A DNA stretch of 64,000 nucleotides from Pseudomonas baetica (GTDB lineage Bacteria > Pseudomonadota > Gammaproteobacteria > Pseudomonadales > Pseudomonadaceae): contig NZ_PHHE01000001.1 of NCBI RefSeq assembly GCF_002813455.1, positions 1,178,001 through 1,242,000 on the forward strand, in the 5' to 3' direction. This document shows positions 47,112 through 56,019 of this stretch, piece after piece; within the stretch, counting starts at the first letter, position 1, and the number at the start of each line of letters is the position of its first letter. The notes under the pieces are model-generated. The model had not been told where the DNA came from and made no database searches. It was given only the letters and a program-made list of their open reading frames with translations. Both the position numbers and the translations under genes were made by a program.

Positions 47112-48503
47112 ATGAGACCGTTTTGGCTGGAGCAGGCCTTGCAGGCCGACGCATCCGAAACCTGCCCGTCGCTGCAAGGCGAAGTACGCAGCGATGTGTG
47201 CATTGTCGGCGGCGGTTACACCGGGTTGTGGACGGCGATCATGCTCAAGCAACAGGACCCGGAACTGGATGTGCTGTTGATCGAGGCCGACATCTGCGGC
47301 GCCGGTGCCAGCGGGCGCAATGGCGGTTGTGCGCTGTCGTGGTCGGCGAAATATTTCACCCTTGAACGCTTGTTCGGCGTCGAGGAAGCCGTGCGACTGG
47401 TCAAGGAATCCGAGCGCAGCATCCACGCCATCGGTGAGTTCTGCGAGCAATACGGCGTCGATGCCGATTATCGGCTCGACGGCACGCTTTACACCGCCAC
47501 CAACCGTGCGCAGGTCGGTTCGACCGACGCGGTGATCGCGGCGCTGGAGCGCAACGGCATCAACTCGTTCAGCCAGCGCCCGGTCGCCGACGTGCAGCGC
47601 ATGGCCGGTTCGAGCAAGCATCTGGAAGGTTGGTTCTCGCCGGCCGCCGCCAGTGTGCAACCGGGCAAACTGGTGCGCGGGCTGCGCCGGGTGGCGTTGC
47701 AACTGGGTGTGAAGATCCACGAGAACACGGCGATGACAGGGTTGCAGGAGGGCCGTCCGGCGCGCCTCCAGACGCCGAACGGCAACGTTGTCGCCGACCG
47801 TGTGGTGCTGGCGATGAACGCGTGGATGGCCCGCGCCTTCCCGCAGTTCGAGCGCAGCGTGGCAATCGTTTCCAGCGACATGCTGATCACCGAACCGCGC
47901 CCGGACCTGTTACAGGACATCGGTTTGACCAGTGGCGTCACCGTGCTCGATTCGCGGATTTTTGTGCACTATTACCACAACACCCCGGACGGCCGGATCA
48001 TGCTCGGCAAGGGCGGCAACACCTTCGCCTATGGCGGGCGGATGCTGCCGGTGTTCGATCAGCCATCACCGTATGCCGGGTTGCTCAAGCGCAGCCTTGG
48101 CGATTTTTTCCCGGCGTTCGCCGACGTCAAGGTCGACGCAACCTGGAACGGGCCGTCCGATCGCTCGGTGACCGGTTTGCCGTTCTTTGGCCAGATGAGC
48201 AACAGCGGCAATGTGTTTTACGGATTCGGTTATTCCGGCAGCGGCGTTGGCCCTTGCCACATGGGCGGGCAGATTCTCGCGTCGCTGGTGCAGGGAGTGG
48301 ACAACCCGTGGACGCGCTCGCCGCTGGTCAATGGGCCGCTGGGTTACTTCCCGCCGGAACCGATCCGCTATCTCGGCTCGTTGATGGTGCGTAACGCCAT
48401 CCGCCGCAAGGAGCGTGCCGAAGACCATGGGCGACGGCCCCGGCATCTGGACGTGCACCTGGCGAAATTCGCCGCGGCGGCGGGCAAGGCCGACAAGGGT
48501 TGA
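47112..48503 (+). CDS. FAD-dependent aminophosphonate oxidoreductase (PbfD-type)
   Basis: A 463-residue DAO-family flavoenzyme. The FAD-binding loop is VCIVGGGYTGLWTAIML (about residues 35-50). The conserved LIEADICGAGASGRNGGCALSWSAKYF matches glycine/sarcosine-oxidase-like proteins, and GFGYSGSGVGPCHMGGQ closes the FAD site. Enzymes of this type next to phnW oxidise N-alkylated 2-AEP to 2-AEP (the PbfD activity); the exact substrate here is inferred from context. It is 71 bases after the transporter and in its operon. Confidence 0.8.
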   Translation: MRPFWLEQALQADASETCPSLQGEVRSDVCIVGGGYTGLWTAIMLKQQDPELDVLLIEADICGAGASGRNGGCALSWSAKYFTLERLFGVEEAVRLVKESERSIHAIGEFCEQYGVDADYRLDGTLYTATNRAQVGSTDAVIAALERNGINSFSQRPVADVQRMAGSSKHLEGWFSPAAASVQPGKLVRGLRRVALQLGVKIHENTAMTGLQEGRPARLQTPNGNVVADRVVLAMNAWMARAFPQFERSVAIVSSDMLITEPRPDLLQDIGLTSGVTVLDSRIFVHYYHNTPDGRIMLGKGGNTFAYGGRMLPVFDQPSPYAGLLKRSLGDFFPAFADVKVDATWNGPSDRSVTGLPFFGQMSNSGNVFYGFGYSGSGVGPCHMGGQILASLVQGVDNPWTRSPLVNGPLGYFPPEPIRYLGSLMVRNAIRRKERAEDHGRRPRHLDVHLAKFAAAAGKADKG

Positions 48504-48551
48504 GTCCCATCAGCAGTGAGTCTGTGTGGCGATGCCTCAGGCGGGGCAACA

Positions 48552-49943
48552 CTATGTGCCGTTGAGCAGCCAATCAAGCAGCAAGCCGTTGTCCCGCGCA
48601 GCCAGTGTTTCGCGCGGCGCCGGATTGCGCGAATGGCCCAGGCATACAATCGGCCGGTCAGGATCGCTGTCGAGGAAGCTCACCCACACTTCACTGCCGG
48701 CGCAGGGCAGTTCAGCGGCGGCCATTCGGCCATTGGCGCAGGTCATGGCGATGGGCAGCCAGATTGCGTCGGATTCGACCGCTGGCGAGTGTTCCGACGG
48801 CCACAGCCGGACAGCGATGCGCCCGTGCTCGTCAAGGCGCGCCGGTTGCCCCGACGCGCCGATGACCTGCGCCAGGTGATACCCGGCGATGCTCGGGCGC
48901 AGTTGTTTGAGCGGGGGGCGAAAGTCGGTTGACCAGGGTTGTGCGGTGAAGTCGTTGTAGTAGCGATGCACGGTGGGCGTCGGGTCGAGAATCGATGGAT
49001 GTTGCCCATGGTGGCGTAATGAGGTGATCCGCCATTGCTCATTGAAGTGGCTGATCGGATGCTCCGAAACCTGCAATAGATGCCCGCAGCGCAAACCGAC
49101 GCAGTCGCTGCGACCATGGAATGAGCGATGCAGACAACGTTGTCGCTCCAGATGGCGACGACTGCGTTGCTCGTCATGGCGGTGTTCCGGTGCCGGCATC
49201 GGCGGCCGTGGCGTTGACGCGGTCTGATTGGCCGCATCCTCGGCCGGCGCCTTTTGCCCTCGATTGCGCACAACGTGCAGGGTGGGGATGGGCGCGGCGT
49301 GGTGATGCTGGTACAGCGCGCTGACGCTGGGTGAGGGTGTTGGTTCGTCGACCGTGAATGGCAGCAGTGTCGGCGTTTGCGGCAGACTCAGGCTGTCATC
49401 GGCGAACACAACGGTGTGGCCGCTGGCGTGATGCTCGAAGTGGTAGTGGATGCCTTCTTCTTCGCACAGCCGTTGCAGCAGCGCCAGATCGCTTTCCTCG
49501 TACTGGATGCAAAACGGTCGTGCGGGATAATGGCCCACGGTCATTTCAATGCGGTAGCTGTGCGCCGGCAAGGCGTTTTCGTCGAGCAATTGCTGAATAA
49601 TCTGTGGCACGCTCAGTTGCACCAATACCCGTCGCCTTTCTGGTTGTGCCAACGTCTGCAGGTACGGCACCAACGTCAGCCGGTAGCCGATTCGATACGT
49701 CCCGCGGTGTTCGCAACGGGCGCTGTGGATCATGCCGTGGACCCCGTGATGGTCGTCCAGTTGCACATAGGCCGTCTGCTGCAACAGCGTAGCTGTCGCC
49801 ATGGCCGGGGCCAGGCCGATCAGTTCGATGTCGAAGCGAAAAGGCTGGTTGAGCGCTTCTTCACCGACAAAACGCAACACGGGCAGGCGCAAGCCGCTGT
49901 CGATCAGGGTCAGGGTGAACGGACTTTCCTTGTCATTGAGCAT
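48552..49943 (-). CDS. orphan VgrG-like type VI spike protein, short form
   Basis: A 463-residue VgrG. It starts MLNDKESPFTLTLIDSG and has the gp27-like part with QYEESDLALLQRLCEEEGIHYHFEH (about residues 160-185). The gp5-like OB-fold follows, with GRIAVRLWPSEHSP and the PCAGSEVWVSFLDSDPDRPIVCLGH motif at the end (about residues 420-445). It stops some twenty residues after the OB-fold, so the triple-stranded beta-needle and any C-terminal effector are absent; normal VgrGs are 600 or more residues. No other T6SS gene is seen. The GTG at 49949 is another start. Confidence 0.8.
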   Translation of the reverse strand: MLNDKESPFTLTLIDSGLRLPVLRFVGEEALNQPFRFDIELIGLAPAMATATLLQQTAYVQLDDHHGVHGMIHSARCEHRGTYRIGYRLTLVPYLQTLAQPERRRVLVQLSVPQIIQQLLDENALPAHSYRIEMTVGHYPARPFCIQYEESDLALLQRLCEEEGIHYHFEHHASGHTVVFADDSLSLPQTPTLLPFTVDEPTPSPSVSALYQHHHAAPIPTLHVVRNRGQKAPAEDAANQTASTPRPPMPAPEHRHDEQRSRRHLERQRCLHRSFHGRSDCVGLRCGHLLQVSEHPISHFNEQWRITSLRHHGQHPSILDPTPTVHRYYNDFTAQPWSTDFRPPLKQLRPSIAGYHLAQVIGASGQPARLDEHGRIAVRLWPSEHSPAVESDAIWLPIAMTCANGRMAAAELPCAGSEVWVSFLDSDPDRPIVCLGHSRNPAPRETLAARDNGLLLDWLLNGT

Positions 49944-50163
49944 TCGCACAGGCTCTGTCAGGCAATACGGGCCTCAGAGAGTACGAAACCGCGGCGCTGA
50001 ATAGTCATCGCAAAAGGGTTTTTCAGAATCGCCCTACGAGCTCTGGCGAAGATGTCGATTTCACATTGGATTTTTTGGTCGATTGCCGACTTTAGGCCGT
50101 ATAAACTTGGCGCCACGCGTCGGCCAATAGATGTCTCGGCGCCACAGATCAAGAGAGTGAGTA

Positions 50164-50868
50164 ATGGGCGCACAGTGGAAGGTTAAACACAAAGAAGCGG
50201 CAGCCAACGCCAAGGGCAAGATCTTCGGCAAACTGGTGAAAGAAATCACCATCGCTGCCCGCAACGGTGCCGATACCGCCACCAACGCACACCTGCGTCT
50301 GGTGGTCGATCAGGCCAAGAAAGCCTCGATGCCCAAGGAAACCCTGGACCGCGCGATCAAGAAAGGCGCGGGTCTGTTGGGCGAAACCGTGCAATACCAT
50401 CGTGTGACCTACGAAGGTTTTGCACCGCATCAGGTTCCGTTGATCGTCGAGTGTGTTACCGACAACATCAACCGCACCGTCGCGGAAATCCGCGTGGCAT
50501 TCCGCAAGGGCCAACTGGGCGCTTCCGGCTCTGTCGCCTGGGACTTCAACCATGTGGGCATGATCGAAGCCTCGCCGGACACCCCGGACGCCGATCCGGA
50601 AATGGCCGCGATCGAAGCCGGTGCCCAGGATTTCGAGCCGGGCGAAGACGGCGCGACCCTGTTCCTGACCGATCCGACGGACCTCGACGCCGTGCAGAAA
50701 GCGCTACCGGAGCAAGGCTTCACCGTGCTGTCGGCGAAACTCGGCTACCAGCCGAAAAACCCGGTGAGCGGCCTGAGCGACGAGCAAATGGCTGAAGTTG
50801 AAGCGTTCCTCGAAGGCCTCGACAACCACGACGACGTGCAGGACATGTTTGTCGGTCTGGCTGGCTGA
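50164..50868 (+). CDS. YebC/PmpR family protein (YeeN-like)
   Basis: A 234-residue YebC-fold protein. The N-terminal [30 protein letters not shown] is the family start, with [27 protein letters not shown] (about residues 100-125) in the middle. The shorter N-terminus and MGAQWKVKH put it nearer YeeN than YebC proper. YebC-type proteins have been reported as transcription regulators and, for some, as translation factors for proline-rich stretches; which applies here is open. Confidence 0.85.
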   Translation: MGAQWKVKHKEAAANAKGKIFGKLVKEITIAARNGADTATNAHLRLVVDQAKKASMPKETLDRAIKKGAGLLGETVQYHRVTYEGFAPHQVPLIVECVTDNINRTVAEIRVAFRKGQLGASGSVAWDFNHVGMIEASPDTPDADPEMAAIEAGAQDFEPGEDGATLFLTDPTDLDAVQKALPEQGFTVLSAKLGYQPKNPVSGLSDEQMAEVEAFLEGLDNHDDVQDMFVGLAG

Positions 50869-50892
50869 TTTGTTTTATTTGTAGCACTGTCA

Positions 50893-50932
50893 TCGCGGGC
50901 TTGCCCGCGATTGACCGCGTAGCGGTCACGGC
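50893..50932. repeat. short REP-like palindrome cluster
   Basis: CGCGGGCTTGCCCGCG followed by GACCGCGTAGCGGTC, two small hairpins of a different REP type from the others, at the convergent ends of the YebC-type and LRR-kinase genes. Confidence 0.75.
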
Positions 50933-52239
50933 TTTTTCAGTACCGCAACCACTTCACTGAACCCCGGTCGCCCCGGCACATCCGCCTGACAGCAACGCCG
51001 CTGCAGTTCCTCCAGCTCCCCACGCCGCTCATCACTCAACCCTGAGTCGATCCGCGCGAGCAACTCCCCAAGCAAAACCCCGAACGCGCGCACCTCAATG
51101 CGTTGCAGCGCCCGTGTTTCGACGTTGTCCGTGGTGGCATGGAACGACGCCGCGCCGAAATCCCCCAGCAAACAGTCCCCCTGATCATTCAACAGAATGT
51201 TGTGCCCGTAGAGATCGCCGTGGGTGATGCCTTGCTGATGCAGATGCTCGGCCGCCGAGGCGATGCCCTTGGCAATGCGCAGCACCACATCGGCGCTGAA
51301 GCGGCAATCCTCGGCGTACACATCCCGTGAGCAGGAGGCCAGGCTTGGCAACCCCGCCAGGTTGCGAAAGCTTGGATCAATCAGTTGCATCACCAGCCCC
51401 TGCTGTCCGTCGGGGTGGCCAGTGATGCGGCCTTCAACCCGGATCAGGTTCGGGTGCAGCCCGGCGGTGATGCAGGCGTTCATTTCGTGCAGCGGCGAGC
51501 CGTCGCTGGTCATCTCGCCTTTGTACAGCTTCACCGCGACTGGCTGCCGTGAACCATCGGCGCGCTGCCAGATCGCCCGGGAAATCACCCCGGAAGCGCC
51601 TTCGCCCAGTTGCTGCTCCAGGTGCAACGCCGACCAGTCGATCTGCGGCGTGGCTTCAAGGGCGGCGGCGTCGGCTTCGGTTTCCAGCGGATTGCCGGCG
51701 TAGGCCAGCCACGTCAGGCGCGGCAACGTCAGCAGCTGTTGCGGCAGTTCGGTGAGGCGGTTGGCGGCGATGCGGATCAGTTCCAGCCGGTTGCAGTTGC
51801 CCAGCGATGGCGGCAGCGATTGCAGGCGATTGCCGGCCAGCATGAGTTTCTGCAAGTAAGGACGTTCGCCCAGTTCGCCTGGCAGGGTCTCGATGCAGTT
51901 GTCGGTCAGAATCAGCCAGCGCAGCAGCGGTGGCAGGGCGGCACCGGGCACATTGACGATGCGGTTGGCCTTGAAGCCGACCATCGTCAGTGCGGCGCAT
52001 TGGCCGAGGCAGGCGGGCAGTTCGCTGAACTGGTTGTCGGAGCAGAACAGTACGCGCATTCGGGTCAGTCGATGCAGGTCATCCGGCAGACGGTTCAAGT
52101 TGTTGCCGCTGAGGTTGAGCACCTCCAGAGAGTCGGCCAGATCAAAGATCTCCGGCGGAAATTCGGTCAGGCCGCAGGACAGATCCAGCCGCGTGATGCC
52201 CGACAACTCGCCGGCGCGCAATTGAGCAAGGGTGTGCAT
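50926..52239 (-). CDS. leucine-rich repeat protein kinase
   Basis: A 437-residue fusion. Residues 10-205 hold about eight LRRs of the type LxxLxLxxNxLxxLP (SLEVLNLSGNNLNRLPDDL, YLQKLMLAGNRLQSLPPSL). The C-terminal kinase domain (about residues 210-435) has LGEGASGVI, VAVKLYKGE, catalytic HGDLYGHN and LGDFGAAS, so ATP- and metal-binding residues are present, though HRD is HGD and the usual K-P of the loop is Y-G. No signal or membrane helix, so cytosolic unless exported. Target unknown. Confidence 0.85.
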   Translation of the reverse strand: MHTLAQLRAGELSGITRLDLSCGLTEFPPEIFDLADSLEVLNLSGNNLNRLPDDLHRLTRMRVLFCSDNQFSELPACLGQCAALTMVGFKANRIVNVPGAALPPLLRWLILTDNCIETLPGELGERPYLQKLMLAGNRLQSLPPSLGNCNRLELIRIAANRLTELPQQLLTLPRLTWLAYAGNPLETEADAAALEATPQIDWSALHLEQQLGEGASGVISRAIWQRADGSRQPVAVKLYKGEMTSDGSPLHEMNACITAGLHPNLIRVEGRITGHPDGQQGLVMQLIDPSFRNLAGLPSLASCSRDVYAEDCRFSADVVLRIAKGIASAAEHLHQQGITHGDLYGHNILLNDQGDCLLGDFGAASFHATTDNVETRALQRIEVRAFGVLLGELLARIDSGLSDERRGELEELQRRCCQADVPGRPGFSEVVAVLKKP

Positions 52240-52317
52240 GAAGTTCTTCGCAATAGAGGGGTCGCAGGAATGGCCGACATGATAGCGGTAGATGCCTGCT
52301 CAGCGCAGAGGAAACCC

Positions 52318-52346
52318 TGTAGGCGCTGCCGAAGGCTGCGCCTACA
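52318..52346. repeat. GTAGGCGCTGCC-type hairpin
   Basis: TGTAGGCGC / GCGCCTACA palindrome with a short centre. The TAG stop of zapE lies inside its right arm, so the element has been used as the gene end. Confidence 0.75.
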
Positions 52347-53481
52347 AAGGGTGCGGTGCTGTGGTCAGATCCTGCAGTTGCCCCAAGCGGCTGCGCGTGC
52401 GGGCCAGATCGATCGCGTTGCCCGCCAGACTTTCGCCCAGCGGCAGTGTGCCGAGCAGGCTCAGGTGTTTGTCCTGATCGTAGAGCACGTCGATCAGATT
52501 GATGAAGCGCTGTTGCGCAGCGATCGAGCATTCAGCCAGTTCCGGTAGATCGTCGATGATCCAGTGGTCGAACCGCCGACACAGTTCCAGATAGTCCATC
52601 ACTGCAGTTGGTTCTTCGCACAGATCAGCGAAGGTAAAACCGACGCGCCGGCCCTCGCACACACGTGCCTGAATCTGCCGGGTGCCGACCGTTAACGGCA
52701 GGGGCGGTGCATTCTGCGCCGGCAGATTCAGCGCCTGACGTTGAGCCGGTGTGGCCGGCCACAGGTAGCGTCCGTGGGTGAAAACCTGATGTGCGTGATT
52801 GCGCGCCTGACTGCGGTAATCGTGGGGGCCGCCGACTTCCATGATCTGCATGCGCGAATTGATCAGCTCGATCACCGGTTTGAACCGCGCGTGATAAAGC
52901 GGATTCGGCAGCAGGCCTTCCGGGGCATAGTTGGAGGTCACCAACAACAGAATCCCGCGCTGGAACAGTGCCTTGAACAACCGTGTAATCAGCATTGCAT
53001 CGCCGATGTCATGCACATGGAATTCGTCGAAACACAGCACCCGACAGTCCTGCAATAACTCATCGAGCGTGAGGGCGAGGGCATCGTCCTGTTGGCGATG
53101 GCGGAACATGCCCTGATGCAGTTGGGCAAAGAATTCATGGAAATGCAGGCGCCGTTTCTGCTCCATCGGCAGGGCCTGGAAAAAGCCATCCAGCAGCCAG
53201 CTCTTGCCGCGTCCGACGGCACCGTACAGATACAGGCTCGGCGGTTTTTGCGCTGCGCCGCCGAACAACAGACTGGCCTGCTGCGCCATGCAATCGATGA
53301 CGCGCTGCTGGCTCTGGCTGAGGATGTAACCCTGATCGTGGGCTTTGTTTCGCATGTAATCGCGGATCAACCGGGCACTGGCGTCATGGCCGGCGCTGGC
53401 GGGCAGACCTTTGCCGAACAAACGGCGCAACGCCAGCCAGCGCTGGGTCAGTGGCGAACGTTTCGGCGGGTGGGTGGGCAC
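52342..53481 (-). CDS. zapE: ZapE/AFG1-type ATPase
   Basis: A 379-residue AFG1-family P-loop ATPase. Walker A is YGAVGRGKSWLLDGF (about residue 90), Walker B is CRVLCFDEFHVHDIGDAML, and sensor I is LVTSNYAPEGLLPN. ZapE binds the Z-ring in E. coli under stress. Pseudomonads often have more than one such ATPase, so this may be a second copy and not the true ZapE. Start MPTHPPKRSP. Confidence 0.8.
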   Translation of the reverse strand: MPTHPPKRSPLTQRWLALRRLFGKGLPASAGHDASARLIRDYMRNKAHDQGYILSQSQQRVIDCMAQQASLLFGGAAQKPPSLYLYGAVGRGKSWLLDGFFQALPMEQKRRLHFHEFFAQLHQGMFRHRQQDDALALTLDELLQDCRVLCFDEFHVHDIGDAMLITRLFKALFQRGILLLVTSNYAPEGLLPNPLYHARFKPVIELINSRMQIMEVGGPHDYRSQARNHAHQVFTHGRYLWPATPAQRQALNLPAQNAPPLPLTVGTRQIQARVCEGRRVGFTFADLCEEPTAVMDYLELCRRFDHWIIDDLPELAECSIAAQQRFINLIDVLYDQDKHLSLLGTLPLGESLAGNAIDLARTRSRLGQLQDLTTAPHPL

Positions 53482-53762
53482 TCTGCGGTCACTCCGTATG
53501 CGTCAAACCGGCTCTGGGGCGCGGCAGCGTAGTGTAACCAGACGCACCGTCAGCCTTCTACCGCAGCCGCCCGAGAGTGGGCGGTCACTGAACAATAATG
53601 TGCGGCGTGTAGAGGAATTTTCAGCAACTGGATTCTCCGCATTGCCAACCTTTCGAAACATATCCCGGCGTTTGCGTGGATCCAATCGACTGGCGCAATC
53701 GCAGTCCGTTGCTAACCTGAAACACAATAACGACGACGCGAGCACCGACAAGGAAGGGCGCA

Positions 53763-54284
53763 GTGAATGTACGTGTGGTCATGGGCCTGCTGGGTGTGTG
53801 TGTTGCACCTGTATACGCGGCGGATCTCCAGGTCGAAGTACGGGTCGACGTGCAGCGCGGCTGTCAGTTGATTGGCCAGCAGCGCGAGGCCGGTATCGAA
53901 CAACTTGGCGTGCTCGATTTCGGCAGTACCGCGCGCCTTGACGATCCTGCAGGGCCGCTGGGGGCGGCGTTGACCAATCAACGGCTGCCGCGCCTGGAAT
54001 GCAACCCGGACACGCCGTATCAGATGCGTGTCGATGGCGGTTTGCATGGCGGCGTCGGCGAAGTTCGCTACATGGCCGGCGCGGCTGACAGCCAGCCGAT
54101 TCCGTATCGCTTGTATCAGGACGCCGCGCGACGGGTGCCGTTGGTGGTGGATGTACCGGTCAGCGGTCGGGTGCCGGACAGCGGCACTGTGGAGTTGCCC
54201 TTGTACGCGCGGATCGAGCGCCTGGCGCAAGTGCCCAGGGTCAGCCGTTACTCCGATCTGGTGAAAGTGACGGTCACCTGGTGA
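53763..54284 (+). CDS. Csu-type pilus subunit 1 (spore coat U domain)
   Basis: A 173-residue secreted subunit. Signal peptide MNVRVVMGLLGVCVAPVYA, GTG start with AAGGAAG upstream. The SCPU beta-sandwich contains the conserved start of mature protein (LQVEVRVDVQRGC) and LDFGS near residue 60, then ECNPDTPYQMRVDGG and a final SDLVKVTVTW that donates the strand to the neighbour. First gene of the pilus operon; the sequence is more diverged than the three that follow. Confidence 0.85.
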   Translation: MNVRVVMGLLGVCVAPVYAADLQVEVRVDVQRGCQLIGQQREAGIEQLGVLDFGSTARLDDPAGPLGAALTNQRLPRLECNPDTPYQMRVDGGLHGGVGEVRYMAGAADSQPIPYRLYQDAARRVPLVVDVPVSGRVPDSGTVELPLYARIERLAQVPRVSRYSDLVKVTVTW

Positions 54285-54389
54285 TCGCAAGGTTTTAACC
54301 GGCAATCCGCTGGATTCGGGTTGTTCATGGAAGGTGTTCAGCGATGAACGTGATGGTGAGTCATTCCTCAAGGAGCAGGGGCGGACACA

Positions 54390-54923
54390 ATGACAGGCAG
54401 ACACTGGATGGTCATGGCGGCAGGCACGCTGCTGTTGCTCGCGGACGAAGCGCAAGCGGCGGTCAGCGGGCAGATAAATGCGCGGCTGATCCTGATCGCC
54501 GGCTGCGAAGTGACCAATGCCAGCGATCCCTCCGGCCCGGTCAGCGACCTGGGCAAGCTTGATTTCGGCCGGCAGGGCCCGACCTGGGACGCGCCGATCA
54601 AGGCCAGCCTCGATGGCGATAGCAGCGGCAAACTCAACGTCGCCTGCAACCCCTCGGTCACCGGTTTCACCGTCACCATCGACGGTGGTGCCCACGGTGA
54701 CGGCACCACTCGGCGCCTGAGCAACGGCCGCCAGACCCTTCCTTATCAGCTGTTCCTCGATGCCTCCGGCAACCAAAGCTACAGCATCGGCCAGCAACAC
54801 AATTTCGCTGTCACCAGCGGTGCGCAGATACCCATTCCGGTATTTGGCTCGGTGGTGGCGAATACCCGCGCGGTTCCGGCAGGGGTCTATACCGACACCC
54901 TGACGGTGACGCTCGACTGGTAA
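54390..54923 (+). CDS. Csu-type pilus subunit 2
   Basis: A 177-residue SCPU subunit. Signal peptide to about AQA (residue 24), mature start AVSGQINARLILIAGC, then LDFGRQGPTWD, CNPSVTGFTVTIDGG and the donor strand YTDTLTVTLDW. AAGGAGC precedes the start. Likely the main or a minor shaft subunit. Confidence 0.87.
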   Translation: MTGRHWMVMAAGTLLLLADEAQAAVSGQINARLILIAGCEVTNASDPSGPVSDLGKLDFGRQGPTWDAPIKASLDGDSSGKLNVACNPSVTGFTVTIDGGAHGDGTTRRLSNGRQTLPYQLFLDASGNQSYSIGQQHNFAVTSGAQIPIPVFGSVVANTRAVPAGVYTDTLTVTLDW

Positions 54924-54943
54924 CCCCGTAGAGGACGGACACC

Positions 54944-55480
54944 ATGCGTACGTTTGCATCAAGGATAGGTTTGTCGCTGCTCGGCCTGACGCTGGTTTCC
55001 AGTGCCAACGCCGCCACCACTGTCACCGGCCAGATCACCTCCAGCCTGATCCTGATCAGCAGCTGTCAGGTCAACGGCGCCGGCGGCTCCACGGGGCTGA
55101 ACTTCGGTGCGTTGAACTTCGGCACCGCCAACAGCCTGTTCACCACCGCCACCGGGCAAGTGTTGGGCGGCGGCGGCGGGGCGTTGTCGATTCTGTGCTC
55201 GAGCGGCACCACGCCGACGGTCAAGGTGCGTGCCGGCTCCCACGACGGTATGTCGCCGGGCGGTACGCGCGCGCTGTACGACGGTGTCGCCAACTACGTG
55301 CCGTATGACTTGTATACCGATGCCGGGCATTCGCAGCTACTGGCGATCGACGGCACGATCAATCTGGCGGCCAGCACCGGCGTGGCGCAAACGGTGAACA
55401 TCTACGGTCAGGCAGTGGGCAAGGCCGGTTTACCCGCCGGGACCTACACCGACACCGTCGCTGTTGAACTGACGTTCTGA
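54944..55480 (+). CDS. Csu-type pilus subunit 3
   Basis: A 178-residue SCPU subunit. Signal peptide to SANA (residue 23), mature ATTVTGQITSSLILISSC, then LNFGTANSLFTT, CSSGTTPTVKVRAGS and a final YTDTVAVELTF. Close in pattern to subunit 2, 20 bases downstream. Probable CsuA/B-type shaft protein. Confidence 0.87.
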   Translation: MRTFASRIGLSLLGLTLVSSANAATTVTGQITSSLILISSCQVNGAGGSTGLNFGALNFGTANSLFTTATGQVLGGGGGALSILCSSGTTPTVKVRAGSHDGMSPGGTRALYDGVANYVPYDLYTDAGHSQLLAIDGTINLAASTGVAQTVNIYGQAVGKAGLPAGTYTDTVAVELTF

Positions 55481-55484
55481 TGCC

Positions 55485-55985
55485 ATGCGCCGTCAAGGCT
55501 GCATTGCGCTGCTCCTGCTCTGTGCGGGCAGTGCGCCGCTGCCGCTGACAGCAGCGACCAATCAGAGCTTTCAGGTCAGCGCTACGATCACGGCGGGGTG
55601 TCTGGTGGTGGGTGGGGTGTCGAACTATGGCGGGCTGAATTTCGGTTCGCGTTCGGCCCTGGCCACCGGCACGGTGCAGGTCGCACTGACCGGCGGTGTG
55701 CAGTTGCAATGCACACCGGGGGTGACATTGAACATGAGCGTCGATGGCGGCCAGTACAACAGCAGCGGCCGGCACATGCAGGTCAGCAGCGGCACTGCGC
55801 GGGTGGCGTATGCACTGTTTCGCGACGCCGCGTACAGTCAGAGCCTGGGGATTGGCCAGAGTGTGGCAGTGGCCTATAGCGATGCGAACAACATCAGCCT
55901 GCCGATTTACGGTCAGGTGCAATTGCCCGGCAATCAGCCGGGGGGGACGTACAGCGACGTGTTGCAGGTGCAGCTGTCGTGGTAG
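55485..55985 (+). CDS. Csu-type pilus subunit 4
   Basis: A 166-residue SCPU subunit. Signal peptide to TAA (about residue 23), mature ATNQSFQVSATITAGC, then LNFGSRSALATG, CTPGVTLNMSVDGG and a final YSDVLQVQLSW. Starts four bases after subunit 3. Confidence 0.87.
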   Translation: MRRQGCIALLLLCAGSAPLPLTAATNQSFQVSATITAGCLVVGGVSNYGGLNFGSRSALATGTVQVALTGGVQLQCTPGVTLNMSVDGGQYNSSGRHMQVSSGTARVAYALFRDAAYSQSLGIGQSVAVAYSDANNISLPIYGQVQLPGNQPGGTYSDVLQVQLSW

Positions 55986-56019
55986 GGCGAAATTTGAATG
56001 GCCGACAAGGAGCAGGTAG

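Noticed and set aside
48552..52239. VgrG plus LRR-kinase as a type VI effector module
   Set aside because: The two genes are on the same strand but separated by a YebC-type gene on the other strand; there is no adaptor, PAAR or immunity gene.
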